20,118 nt of DNA from Loktanella sp. (lineage in GTDB: Bacteria > Pseudomonadota > Alphaproteobacteria > Rhodobacterales > Rhodobacteraceae), in contig PUNR01000415.1 in assembly GCA_003551805.1 (NCBI GenBank), forward strand, positions 1 through 20,118, written 5' to 3'. Of the stretch, positions 13,846-20,118 are shown piece by piece. Within the stretch, counting starts at the first letter, position 1, and every line of letters starts with the position of its first letter. Under the pieces are notes generated by a model. It made no database searches and was not told where the DNA came from. It saw nothing but the letters and a program-made list of their open reading frames with translations. The translations under genes and the position numbers were made by a program.

Positions 13846-15186
13846 ATGAAAAAGCTGATGATGGCCGTGACAGGCGGTGCCGTGCTGGGGTTGATGGTAA
13901 CAAGCCAGGTGGCAGGCCCTCTTTTGGCGCAGGACCAGCGGTCTGCCAGCGTTTACGAACAGCTTGACCTGTTCGGCGATATCTTTGAACGCATCCGTGC
14001 AGGATATGTCGAAGAGGTCGATGACAAGGCGCTGATCGAGGCTGCGATCAACGGTATGCTGACATCGCTTGACCCCCATTCCAGCTATCTGTCTGCCGAA
14101 GCCACTGCTGCGATGCGAGTGCAAACCTCTGGCGAATTTGGTGGTCTGGGGATTGAAGTCACGCAAGAAGACGGTTGGGTGAAAGTCGTATCCCCGATGG
14201 ATGGCACCCCTGCCGACGACGCAGGCATCATGTCGGGTGATTTTATCACGGCTGTCGATGGCGAAAGCGTGATGGGGCTGACGCTGGATGATGCCGTGAA
14301 CCTGATGCGCGGGCCTGTCGGATCCGAGATCGTGATTACTGTTGTGCGCGAAGGCGAGGTCGAACCGTTCGATGTGTCCATCATCCGCGATACGATTCGC
14401 CTGACCGCTGTGCGCACACGTACCGAAGGCAATGCCGTGGTGCTGCGGATATCGACATTCAACGAACAGACTTTCCCCAACCTGCGCGATGGCATGGCCG
14501 AACAAATCGCCGAGGCTGGCGGGATCGACAATATCGACGGGATCGTGCTGGACATGCGCAACAACCCCGGTGGCCTGCTGAATCAGGCGATCATGGTGAG
14601 CGATGCGTTTCTGGAAGGGGGCGAGATCACCTCGACCCGGGGCCGCGACCCTGCCAATGGCGAACGGTTCAACGCCACTCCCGGTGATCTGGCTGAAGGC
14701 AAGCCGATCGTTGTGCTGATCAATGGCGGGTCTGCCTCTGCGTCGGAAATTGTCGCAGGTGCCTTGCAGGATCACCGCCGCGCGATTGTTATTGGCACCA
14801 ATTCTTTCGGCAAAGGGTCGGTCCAGACCGTCGTGCCATTGCGCGGGGAAGGGGCGATGCGCCTGACGACGTCGCGCTATTACACGCCATCGGGCCGGTC
14901 CATTCAGGCCTTGGGCATTTCGCCGGACATCATCGTCGAGCAGCCCCGCCGCGCCTCTGTGACCGAGGATGACGACGAAACATCGCCATTGGTCCGGTCA
15001 GAGGCTGATCTGCGCGGCGCGCTGAACAGCGGGTTGTCCGAAGATGAGACCCGCCAGATCGAAGAAGACCGCGCCCGCGCCGAGGCCGCCGCGCAATTGC
15101 GCGAAGATGATTACCAGCTGGCCTATGCGATTGATATTCTGAAAGGTCTGAACGCGCTTGGCCCGACACGGATGAGTGGCAACTAA
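13846..15186 (+). CDS. ctpA: Carboxy-terminal processing protease, family S41
   Basis: Periplasmic serine protease that trims C-terminal ends of envelope proteins, often cell-wall hydrolases or their regulators. The 446-residue protein starts with a signal peptide (MKKLMMAVTGGAVLGL, ending around LLAQ, residue 29). A PDZ domain spans about 98-180 (GGLGIEVTQEDGWVKVV and SGDFITAVDGESV). The protease core contains LDMRNNPGGLL (235-245), then Ser298 in GGSASASEIVAG and Lys323/Gln327 in SFGKGSVQ. The Ser-Lys distance of 25 matches E. coli Tsp. The C-terminal tail (about 370-446) is acidic and helical. The ATG at 13846, 13 bases after the EnvC-like gene, has GGGAAG upstream. A frame extension into that gene has no signal sequence and is rejected. 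Pairing with the EnvC-like gene suggests joint control of septal wall cleavage. Confidence 0.95.
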   Translation: MKKLMMAVTGGAVLGLMVTSQVAGPLLAQDQRSASVYEQLDLFGDIFERIRAGYVEEVDDKALIEAAINGMLTSLDPHSSYLSAEATAAMRVQTSGEFGGLGIEVTQEDGWVKVVSPMDGTPADDAGIMSGDFITAVDGESVMGLTLDDAVNLMRGPVGSEIVITVVREGEVEPFDVSIIRDTIRLTAVRTRTEGNAVVLRISTFNEQTFPNLRDGMAEQIAEAGGIDNIDGIVLDMRNNPGGLLNQAIMVSDAFLEGGEITSTRGRDPANGERFNATPGDLAEGKPIVVLINGGSASASEIVAGALQDHRRAIVIGTNSFGKGSVQTVVPLRGEGAMRLTTSRYYTPSGRSIQALGISPDIIVEQPRRASVTEDDDETSPLVRSEADLRGALNSGLSEDETRQIEEDRARAEAAAQLREDDYQLAYAIDILKGLNALGPTRMSGN

Positions 15187-15188
15187 TA

Positions 15189-15209
15189 TATGTCAGCATT
15201 GTTGACATA
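15189..15209. promoter_or_regulatory. 21-bp dyad with perfect -35 hexamer before the aminotransferase gene
   Basis: TATGTCA (15189-15195) and TGACATA (15203-15209) form a perfect 7-bp dyad with a 7-base centre. The right arm contains TTGACA (15202-15207), the -35 consensus, but the -10 position 17 bases on (AATCCT) is poor. It is a plausible operator over a promoter for the aminotransferase. It could also form an RNA hairpin at the 3' end of ctpA mRNA, since it starts 3 bases past the ctpA stop. Confidence 0.4.
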
Positions 15210-15222
15210 GAATAAAATCCCC

Positions 15223-15256
15223 GCAATCCTCCCCCTCACCAGAAGGGGAGGATTGC
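15223..15256 (+). promoter_or_regulatory. 12-bp hairpin that hides the aminotransferase ribosome binding site
   Basis: GCAATCCTCCCC (15223-15234) and GGGGAGGATTGC (15245-15256) pair perfectly with a 10-base loop. The right arm contains GGGGAGG (15245-15251), the only good ribosome binding site, 8 bases before the GTG at 15260. No T-run follows on the plus strand, so it is not an ordinary terminator of ctpA. It may control translation of the aminotransferase. Confidence 0.6.
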
Positions 15257-15259
15257 TGC

Positions 15260-16477
15260 GTGAAATGGGATCAGGTTTTCGCGACACGGATCGCGCGGAT
15301 GAAAGCATCCGAAATCCGCGAATTGCTGAAATTGCTGGATCAGCCGGATATCATTTCATTCGCAGGCGGCATCCCCGACCCTAAGCTGTTTCCGACACAG
15401 GCATTCCAGCAGGCCTATGCGGATATCTTCAGCTCGGACGATCACAAGGATGCGCTGCAATATTCGGTCAGCGAAGGCTACGCGCCGCTGCGCCGCTGGC
15501 TGGCGGATCATATGGCGGGGTTGGGCGTGCCCTGCGGGATCGACAACATTCTGATCACATCGGGGTCGCAGCAGGGGCTGGATTATCTGGGTAAGCTGTT
15601 CCTGTCGCCGGGAGATACGGCGTTGGTCGGCTGGCCGACCTATCTGGGGGCCTTGGGTGCGTTCAACGCCTATGAACCGCATTACGACCGCCTGCACACC
15701 CACGGTAACCGCGCGCCCGCCGATTATGCGCAGGCGGCGGCGGACAAGGGTGGGGCGGTGAAATTCGCCTATATGTCCGTCGATTTCGCCAATCCGACAG
15801 GCGAAACCATCGACCGTGCAGGACGAGACAACGTGCTGGCGCTGGCAGATGCGCTGGATATCGCCGTGATCGAAGACGCGGCCTATCAGGCGCTGCGTTA
15901 TGATGGCGATTCAATTCCCCCGATCCTTGCGCTGGAAATTGCGGCCAAGGGCGATATTGACGCCTGCCGGACGATTTATTGCGGCAGTTTTTCCAAGACG
16001 CTGGCACCCGGTCTGCGGGTTGGCTGGGTTGTAGCGGCGAAACCTGTCATCAGCCAGTTGGTGCTGATGAAACAGGCCGCTGACCTGCATTCATCGACGA
16101 TCAACCAGATGGCTATCGCGCGGGTGGCGGAAACGGTGTTTGACAGCCATGTCGCGAACCTGCGCCAGACCTACCGCGCGCGGCGCGATCATATGCTGGC
16201 GCGGCTGGCCGAACATATGCCTGCGGGTGTGACTTGGACCAAGCCTGAAGGCGGCATGTTCGTCTGGATCACACTGCCTGCCCATATCGACGGCGCGGAA
16301 TTGCTGGCGAAATCGTTGCAAAGCGCACGGGTTGCCTTTGTGCCGGGGCGCGCGTTTCATGCGGACGGATCGGGCGGTAACACGATCCGTCTGAGTTTTT
16401 CACTGGCGGATGAGGCGACAATTGACGCTGGCATCAGCCGTTTGGGCGCATTGTTGCGCCCTTACATGTTGGGGTAA
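15260..16477 (+). CDS. PLP-dependent aminotransferase, fold type I (2-aminoadipate/aromatic type)
   Basis: A 405-residue class I/II aminotransferase like LysN, kynurenine/2-aminoadipate aminotransferases and the catalytic half of MocR proteins. FAGGIPDPKLFP (34-45) is the typical N-terminal motif of this group. SGSQQGLD (101-108) binds the cofactor phosphate, NPTG has Asn178, Asp206 and Tyr209 contact the PLP ring, and Lys246 in SFSKTLAPGLRVGW (with Arg253) is the Schiff-base lysine. TIRLSFS near residue 380 holds the substrate-carboxylate arginine. No helix-turn-helix domain is fused. The GTG at 15260 is supported by GGGGAGG at 8 bases; no in-frame ATG gives a better start. Its 3' end overlaps the convergent ETF-QO gene by 16 bases. 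The amino-acid substrate is not determined. Confidence 0.92.
   Translation: MKWDQVFATRIARMKASEIRELLKLLDQPDIISFAGGIPDPKLFPTQAFQQAYADIFSSDDHKDALQYSVSEGYAPLRRWLADHMAGLGVPCGIDNILITSGSQQGLDYLGKLFLSPGDTALVGWPTYLGALGAFNAYEPHYDRLHTHGNRAPADYAQAAADKGGAVKFAYMSVDFANPTGETIDRAGRDNVLALADALDIAVIEDAAYQALRYDGDSIPPILALEIAAKGDIDACRTIYCGSFSKTLAPGLRVGWVVAAKPVISQLVLMKQAADLHSSTINQMAIARVAETVFDSHVANLRQTYRARRDHMLARLAEHMPAGVTWTKPEGGMFVWITLPAHIDGAELLAKSLQSARVAFVPGRAFHADGSGGNTIRLSFSLADEATIDAGISRLGALLRPYMLG
16444..16461. terminator. Hairpin at the junction of the convergent aminotransferase and ETF-QO genes
   Basis: GGGCGCA (16444-16450) and TGCGCCC (16455-16461) form a 7-bp stem with a 4-base loop. It lies in the last codons of the aminotransferase and immediately past the ETF-QO stop. 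No T-run follows in either direction, so any terminator role, possibly for both strands, is uncertain. Confidence 0.35.
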
Positions 16478-18108
16478 TTCGGCCCGTCGCCACCTTGCGG
16501 TACCGTCCAGACGATGTTCTGGCTGGGATCTTTGATATCGCAGGTCTTGCAATGCACGCAGTTCTGGAAATTGATCTGGAAGCGCGTGTCATCGCCTGTG
16601 CCGACGAATTCATAGACCCCCGCCGGACAATACCGTGCCGAAGGGCCAGCATATTTTGGCAGGTTCACGTTCACCGGGATATCGGGGTCAATCAGCTTGA
16701 GATGCGCAGGCTGGTTTTCTTCGTGATTGGTAAAGCTGAAGGCGACATTGGTCAGCCGGTCAAACGATAGTTTCCCGTCGGGCTTGGGATAAACGATCGG
16801 TTTGTGCTTATCAGCAGGTTCTGTCGCCAAAGCATCGGATTTGCCATGCTTGAGCGTACCAAGCACGCCCAGACCGATCGTGTTCATCCACATATCGGCC
16901 CCGCCAATCCCGAGCGAGGTCAGAAGACCGTATTTGGACCACAACGGTTTGACATTACGAACCTTTTTCAGGTCGCGGCCAATCTCGCCTTTGCGGACTT
17001 CGTTGTTGTAATCGGCCAGTTCGTCACCGCTGCGGCCTGCCTTGATTGCGGTCACTGCAGCCTCTGCCGCGGCAATGCCGGACAGCATGGCGTTGTGGTT
17101 GCCCTTGATACGCGGCACGTTGACCATGCCCGCCGCACAGCCCAGCAGCGCGCCCCCCGGAAAGGCCAGTTGCGGCATCGACTGAAAGCCGCCTTCGGTG
17201 ATCGCACGCGCGCCATATGCCACGCGCTTGCCGCCTTTCAGCAGTTCGGCGACCATCGGATGATGCTTGAACCGCTGAAATTCCATGTAAGGAAACACAT
17301 GCGGGTTCTTGTAGTTCAAATGGACCACAAAGCCGACATAGACCTGATTGTTATCAAGGTGATAGATGAACGACCCGCCGCCTGCATTGCTGTCCAGCGG
17401 CCAGCCCATCGTGTGGGTGACAGTGCCTTCGCGGTGCTTTTCGGGGTCGATCTCCCAGATTTCCTTCATCCCGAGGCCGTATTTCTGCACATCGGATTTC
17501 GCATCCAGCGCATATTTCGCGATGACCTGCTTGGACAGTGAACCGCGCACACCTTCGCCCAGAAAAACGTATTTGCCGTGAAGTTCCATGCCGGGTTCAT
17601 AGCTGTCACCGGGGGTGCCATCGGGGTTCTTGCCGAATTCACCTGCAACGACGCCTTTGACTTCACCGTTGTCGCCATAGACGACTTCGGAACAGGACAT
17701 GCCGGGGAAGATTTCGACGCCCATTTCCTCGGCCTGTTCTGCCATCCAGCGGCAGACGTTGCCCATCGATACGATGTAATTGCCGTGGTTGTTCATCAGC
17801 GGTGGCATGACGAAATTCGGGATGCGGATTTGCCCTGCCTCACCCAGCATGTAGAAATTGTCATGCGTCACGGGCACGTTCAGCGGTGCGCCTTTTTCTT
17901 TCCAGTCGGGCATCAGTTTGTTCAGGCCCACGGGGTCCAGCACCGCACCAGACAGGATATGCGCGCCGACCTCTGACCCTTTTTCCAACACAACGACACT
18001 CAGATCCGCGTCAAGCTGTTTCAGCCGGATCGCAGCTGACAGCCCTGCCGGGCCTGCCCCCACGATCACCACATCATATTCCATCGCTTCGCGTTCAATC
18101 TGAGTCAT
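16462..18108 (-). CDS. Electron transfer flavoprotein:ubiquinone oxidoreductase
   Basis: Membrane-associated flavo-iron-sulphur enzyme that passes electrons from reduced ETF (fed by acyl-CoA and amino-acid dehydrogenases) to ubiquinone. The 548-residue protein has the FAD-binding VVIVGAGPAG at 13-22 and GKYVFLGEGVRGSLSKQ in the flavin/quinone region. A C-terminal ferredoxin-like domain carries the 4Fe-4S ligands Cys494 (YCPAG) and Cys517, Cys520 and Cys523 (NCVHCKTCDIKDP). I chose the ATG at 18108 because AAGGA lies 7 bases upstream; a GTG at 18114 would add two residues but sits too close to that site. It converges on the aminotransferase gene, overlapping 16 bases, and is divergent from greA. 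Confidence 0.97.
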   Translation of the reverse strand: MTQIEREAMEYDVVIVGAGPAGLSAAIRLKQLDADLSVVVLEKGSEVGAHILSGAVLDPVGLNKLMPDWKEKGAPLNVPVTHDNFYMLGEAGQIRIPNFVMPPLMNNHGNYIVSMGNVCRWMAEQAEEMGVEIFPGMSCSEVVYGDNGEVKGVVAGEFGKNPDGTPGDSYEPGMELHGKYVFLGEGVRGSLSKQVIAKYALDAKSDVQKYGLGMKEIWEIDPEKHREGTVTHTMGWPLDSNAGGGSFIYHLDNNQVYVGFVVHLNYKNPHVFPYMEFQRFKHHPMVAELLKGGKRVAYGARAITEGGFQSMPQLAFPGGALLGCAAGMVNVPRIKGNHNAMLSGIAAAEAAVTAIKAGRSGDELADYNNEVRKGEIGRDLKKVRNVKPLWSKYGLLTSLGIGGADMWMNTIGLGVLGTLKHGKSDALATEPADKHKPIVYPKPDGKLSFDRLTNVAFSFTNHEENQPAHLKLIDPDIPVNVNLPKYAGPSARYCPAGVYEFVGTGDDTRFQINFQNCVHCKTCDIKDPSQNIVWTVPQGGDGPNYPNM

Positions 18109-18179
18109 CGGCACATCCTTTGTTGATCGGGGCAGGGTCCCCCTTTTATTCGGTCGCGTCTAGCGTTACCTGATGCGTG

Positions 18180-18208
18180 ATAGCGGGGCAATCAAGACAC
18201 GGCGTCAA
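18180..18208 (-). promoter_or_regulatory. Candidate promoter of the ETF-QO gene
   Basis: On the minus strand TTGACG (18208-18203) is followed after 17 bases by CGCTAT (18185-18180). The -35 matches consensus at five of six positions; the -10 is weak. It would give a leader of about 65 bases. The 202-base region 18109-18310 holds only these divergent promoter candidates. Confidence 0.35.
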
Positions 18209-18242
18209 AAAGTGGCACCGCGACATGAAGGCGCGGCAGGTC

Positions 18243-18270
18243 TTGACTTTGCCTTGCCCAGATAGGCTAT
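18243..18270 (+). promoter_or_regulatory. Candidate promoter of greA
   Basis: TTGACT (18243-18248) and GGCTAT (18265-18270) are 16 bases apart. The -10 resembles the CGCTAT of the divergent ETF-QO candidate. It would give a leader of about 30 bases before greA. Confidence 0.35.
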
Positions 18271-18310
18271 GAACGTCGAACGGATAATTTTGGCCCGGAG
18301 GGCTTGCAAG

Positions 18311-18781
18311 ATGGATAAGATCCCACTGACCCGCGCGGGTTTTGACAAACTGGATGCAGAACTCAAGCATCTGAAAAGCGTGGAACGTCCCGCGATCATT
18401 CGCGCGATTTCCGAGGCGCGTGAACATGGTGATCTGTCCGAGAACGCGGAATACCATTCCGCCAAGGAAAAACAGTCCTTTATCGAAGGCCGTGTGAAAG
18501 AGCTTGAAGGCGTTATTTCGCTGGCCGAGGTGATTGACCCATCCAAATTGTCCGGATCGGTGAAATTCGGTGCGACCGTTTTGCTGGTTGATGAAGATAC
18601 CGATGAGGAAAAGACCTATCAGATTGTTGGCGAATACGAGGCTGACATCGAAAAAGGTAAACTCAATCTGAAGTCACCCCTGTCGCGCGCATTGATCGGC
18701 AAGGACGAAGGCGACAGCATCGAAGTGACCACCCCCGGCGGTGCGCGCAGCTATGAGATTTTGAAGATCACCTTTAAATAG
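18311..18781 (+). CDS. greA: Transcription elongation factor GreA
   Basis: Inserts its coiled coil into the RNA polymerase secondary channel and stimulates cleavage of backtracked RNA. The 156-residue length is normal. The N-terminal coiled coil (about 6-75) includes the acidic tip in EHGDLSENAEYHSAKE, with Asp41 and Glu44 at the catalytic positions. The C-terminal FKBP-like domain follows (KFGATVLL, SRALIGKDEGDSIEV and the end GGARSYEILKI). The ATG at 18311 has GGAGG (18297-18301) at 9 bases. An in-frame ATG at 18269 would add 14 residues absent from GreA proteins. The next gene begins 14 bases after its stop. Confidence 0.97.
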   Translation: MDKIPLTRAGFDKLDAELKHLKSVERPAIIRAISEAREHGDLSENAEYHSAKEKQSFIEGRVKELEGVISLAEVIDPSKLSGSVKFGATVLLVDEDTDEEKTYQIVGEYEADIEKGKLNLKSPLSRALIGKDEGDSIEVTTPGGARSYEILKITFK

Positions 18782-18795
18782 AAAGCGTATCCTAC

Positions 18796-19722
18796 ATGGC
18801 GCAAGGTCCGATCAACGACCAGCCGCAGGGTCCGACACAGGCCGAAACCGCTGCTATCGCGCTCTGCGCCCTATGGGTTGTCGGGGTGGCGGTCGCATTC
18901 TGGTTGATGCCGGGTGAGGTGGCGATTGGCGGTTTGCGTGTTGTCGTGATGCTGCTGACGATGTTTGTGCCGGTGGCTATGGTCGGGATCGCGTTGTTTA
19001 TGGCACGCATTGTCCAAGGTTTGCAGGCCGAGGTCCGGCACCTGCACAAAGCGCTTGCTGCCATGCGCCAACCCGTCACTGCGGGACAGGCGACGCCTGC
19101 CGCGCCAGTGCAGCGCCCTGTGACAGCTGCAGCAGCGCCTTTTGCGTCGCAACGTGTGCCTGCGCGCCCTGTCGCAGCACGCACCGCCACACCGTTGCCC
19201 GTCGAACAACCCGCGCTGGCCTTTGCCGCTGGGCCAGAGGATGACAGCCCGCCGCTGGAACACCCCGACCTGATCCGCGCGCTGAATTTTCCAGACAACG
19301 AAGATGACACCGCAGGTTTCGCCGCCCTGCGCCGCGCCTTGCGCGACAGGACCGCGCGTCATCTGGTGCAGGCCAGTCAGGATGTCCTGACGCTGTTGTC
19401 CCAAGACGGCATTTATATGGACGATCTGCGGCCTGATCCTGCCTCTGCCGATCTGTGGCGCCGCTTTGCCAAGGGTGAACGCGGGCAGGGTGTTGCCGCC
19501 GTTGGTGCCGTGCGTGACGAGGCTGGCCTGTCCGTGGTCACAGCCCGGATGCGCGAAGACGCCGTATTCCGCGACGCTGTGCATCATTTCCTGCGCCGTT
19601 TCGATCTGATCCTTGTCACATTCGAACAAAACGCGACCGATGCAGACCTGCGCGCCTTGGCTGAGACGCGCACCGCACGCGCCTTTATGTTGCTGGCCCG
19701 CGCAAGCCGGACTTTTGACTAG
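18796..19722 (+). CDS. Conserved hypothetical membrane protein with two N-terminal TM segments
   Basis: A 308-residue protein that I cannot assign to a named family. Two hydrophobic segments (about 19-38 and 46-70) form a membrane hairpin with a short loop, followed by a short basic amphipathic stretch (RIVQGLQAEVRHLHKALAAM). Next is a Pro/Ala-rich, probably disordered linker (about 92-155). The final 150 residues form a soluble domain containing ALRRALRDRTARHLVQASQDVL, a WRRFAKGERG motif and a helical end (HHFLRRFDLILVTFEQ). With both TM segments near the N-terminus, the large domain is most likely cytoplasmic. It lies 14 bases after greA and 4 bases before the permease gene, so the three are probably co-transcribed. 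No catalytic motif is recognised. The ribosome binding site (GAAAG) is weak. Confidence 0.8.
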   Translation: MAQGPINDQPQGPTQAETAAIALCALWVVGVAVAFWLMPGEVAIGGLRVVVMLLTMFVPVAMVGIALFMARIVQGLQAEVRHLHKALAAMRQPVTAGQATPAAPVQRPVTAAAAPFASQRVPARPVAARTATPLPVEQPALAFAAGPEDDSPPLEHPDLIRALNFPDNEDDTAGFAALRRALRDRTARHLVQASQDVLTLLSQDGIYMDDLRPDPASADLWRRFAKGERGQGVAAVGAVRDEAGLSVVTARMREDAVFRDAVHHFLRRFDLILVTFEQNATDADLRALAETRTARAFMLLARASRTFD

Positions 19723-19726
19723 CGGT

Positions 19727-20118
19727 ATGTGGGACATATTTCTTAAAACACTGCCGTTTTTTATGCTGATCGCCCTCGGTTACGGCTCTGGCCGGACCAA
19801 GTTTTTTTCGGCTGAAGCCACCGCCTATCTGACCAAATTCGTCTTCTATTTTGCCCTGTCGGCGATGCTGTTCCGGTTTTCGGCAAATCTGTCGCTTGAT
19901 GAAATCCTCGATTGGCAATTCGTCTTTGCCTATCTGGCGGGCACATCGGTGGTCTATGTGCTGGCCACGCTGGTCGCGCTGCGCCGCAAGCGCCCGATGA
20001 CCGAAGCCGCAGTAGAGGCGCAATGCGCGGTGATCGGCAATGTCGGCTTTCTGGGTATTCCGATGCTGGTTCTGCTTCTTGGCGAACCGGCGATTGGCCC
20101 GATCATGGTGGTGCTGGC
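19727..20118 (+). CDS. AEC-family (auxin efflux carrier-like) permease, 3' end missing
   Basis: The first 130 codons of an integral membrane transporter run off the end of the window. Residues 5-20 and about 36-52, 66-84 and 98-120 are hydrophobic segments. The stretch CAVIGNVGFLGIPML (100-114), with Asn105, Gly107, Gly110 and Pro112, is the characteristic AEC motif near the substrate path. Bacterial AEC proteins export or import organic anions such as malonate or malate and rarely auxin, so the substrate is open. The ATG at 19727 is 4 bases after the preceding stop, implying co-transcription and reinitiation. No clear ribosome binding site of its own is seen. Confidence 0.85.
   Translation, partial: MWDIFLKTLPFFMLIALGYGSGRTKFFSAEATAYLTKFVFYFALSAMLFRFSANLSLDEILDWQFVFAYLAGTSVVYVLATLVALRRKRPMTEAAVEAQCAVIGNVGFLGIPMLVLLLGEPAIGPIMVVL

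Noticed and set aside
13801..14775. Minus-strand ORF of 324 codons inside ctpA
   Set aside because: Antisense to a gene with complete S41 motifs; the product is His/Gln/Arg-rich with no recognisable domain.
18120..18147. Plus-strand GGGG/CCCC mini-hairpin followed by TTTTATT upstream of ETF-QO
   Set aside because: The stem is only 4 bp and no plus-strand gene ends nearby, so it is not a supported terminator.
1..20118. CRISPR arrays, tRNA or rRNA genes, insertion sequences, prophage, defence or secretion systems
   Set aside because: No regularly spaced repeats, cloverleaf-like sequence, transposase or integrase motifs, or nuclease/toxin cassettes were seen on either strand. Nearly all of the window is explained by conserved metabolic and housekeeping genes.

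Overview
This window looks like ordinary chromosome from an alphaproteobacterium of the Rhodobacterales (Roseobacter group). The evidence is moderately GC-rich coding sequence, the gene run rsfS-rlmH-gpmI-envC-ctpA, electron-transfer-flavoprotein:ubiquinone oxidoreductase, an IalB-family periplasmic protein, and two intergenic copies of a short GC-stem-plus-TATTT element that I remember as common in this order. I assign no species. There is no rRNA, tRNA, CRISPR array, insertion sequence, phage gene or integration site. No gene-free stretch reaches 300 bases; the longest gaps, each about 190-200 bases, are described as regulatory regions.

Layout. (1) 2-5033, plus strand: the end of a sugar-uptake operon, with a MalK/UgpC-type ABC ATPase (cut by the window edge), a cytoplasmic GH2 beta-mannosidase, a TIM-barrel sugar isomerase/epimerase and a Gfo/Idh/MocA dehydrogenase. 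The genes overlap or are closely spaced, and a strong intrinsic terminator follows. Together they read as import of a beta-mannoside, cleavage inside the cell, and redox/isomerase handling of the sugar. (2) 5030-7115, minus strand: a tiny ribbon-helix-helix-like gene, rlmN, and a secreted IalB-family protein. (3) 7312-10133, plus strand: a class 3 (R. etli ReAV-type) L-asparaginase, exodeoxyribonuclease III and a zinc-free MDR oxidoreductase in a tight run. (4) 10326-15186, plus strand: a housekeeping run of ribosome factors (rsfS, rlmH), glycolysis (gpmI) and cell-wall hydrolysis control (an EnvC-like activator and a CtpA protease), mostly with 1-4 base overlaps. (5) 15260-16477: a GTG-start PLP aminotransferase whose ribosome binding site lies in one arm of a perfect 12-bp hairpin. 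It meets the minus-strand ETF-QO gene (16462-18108) tail to tail with a 16-base overlap. (6) 18311-20118, plus strand: greA, a two-TM protein of unknown function, and the start of an AEC-family permease.

I found no clear new multi-gene system. The points most worth checking are the SD-sequestering hairpin and neighbouring dyad before the aminotransferase, the epimerase/dehydrogenase pair in the mannoside operon, the small RHH-like gene with an inverted repeat at its start, the short upstream ORF before rsfS, and the dispersed terminator-like repeats.
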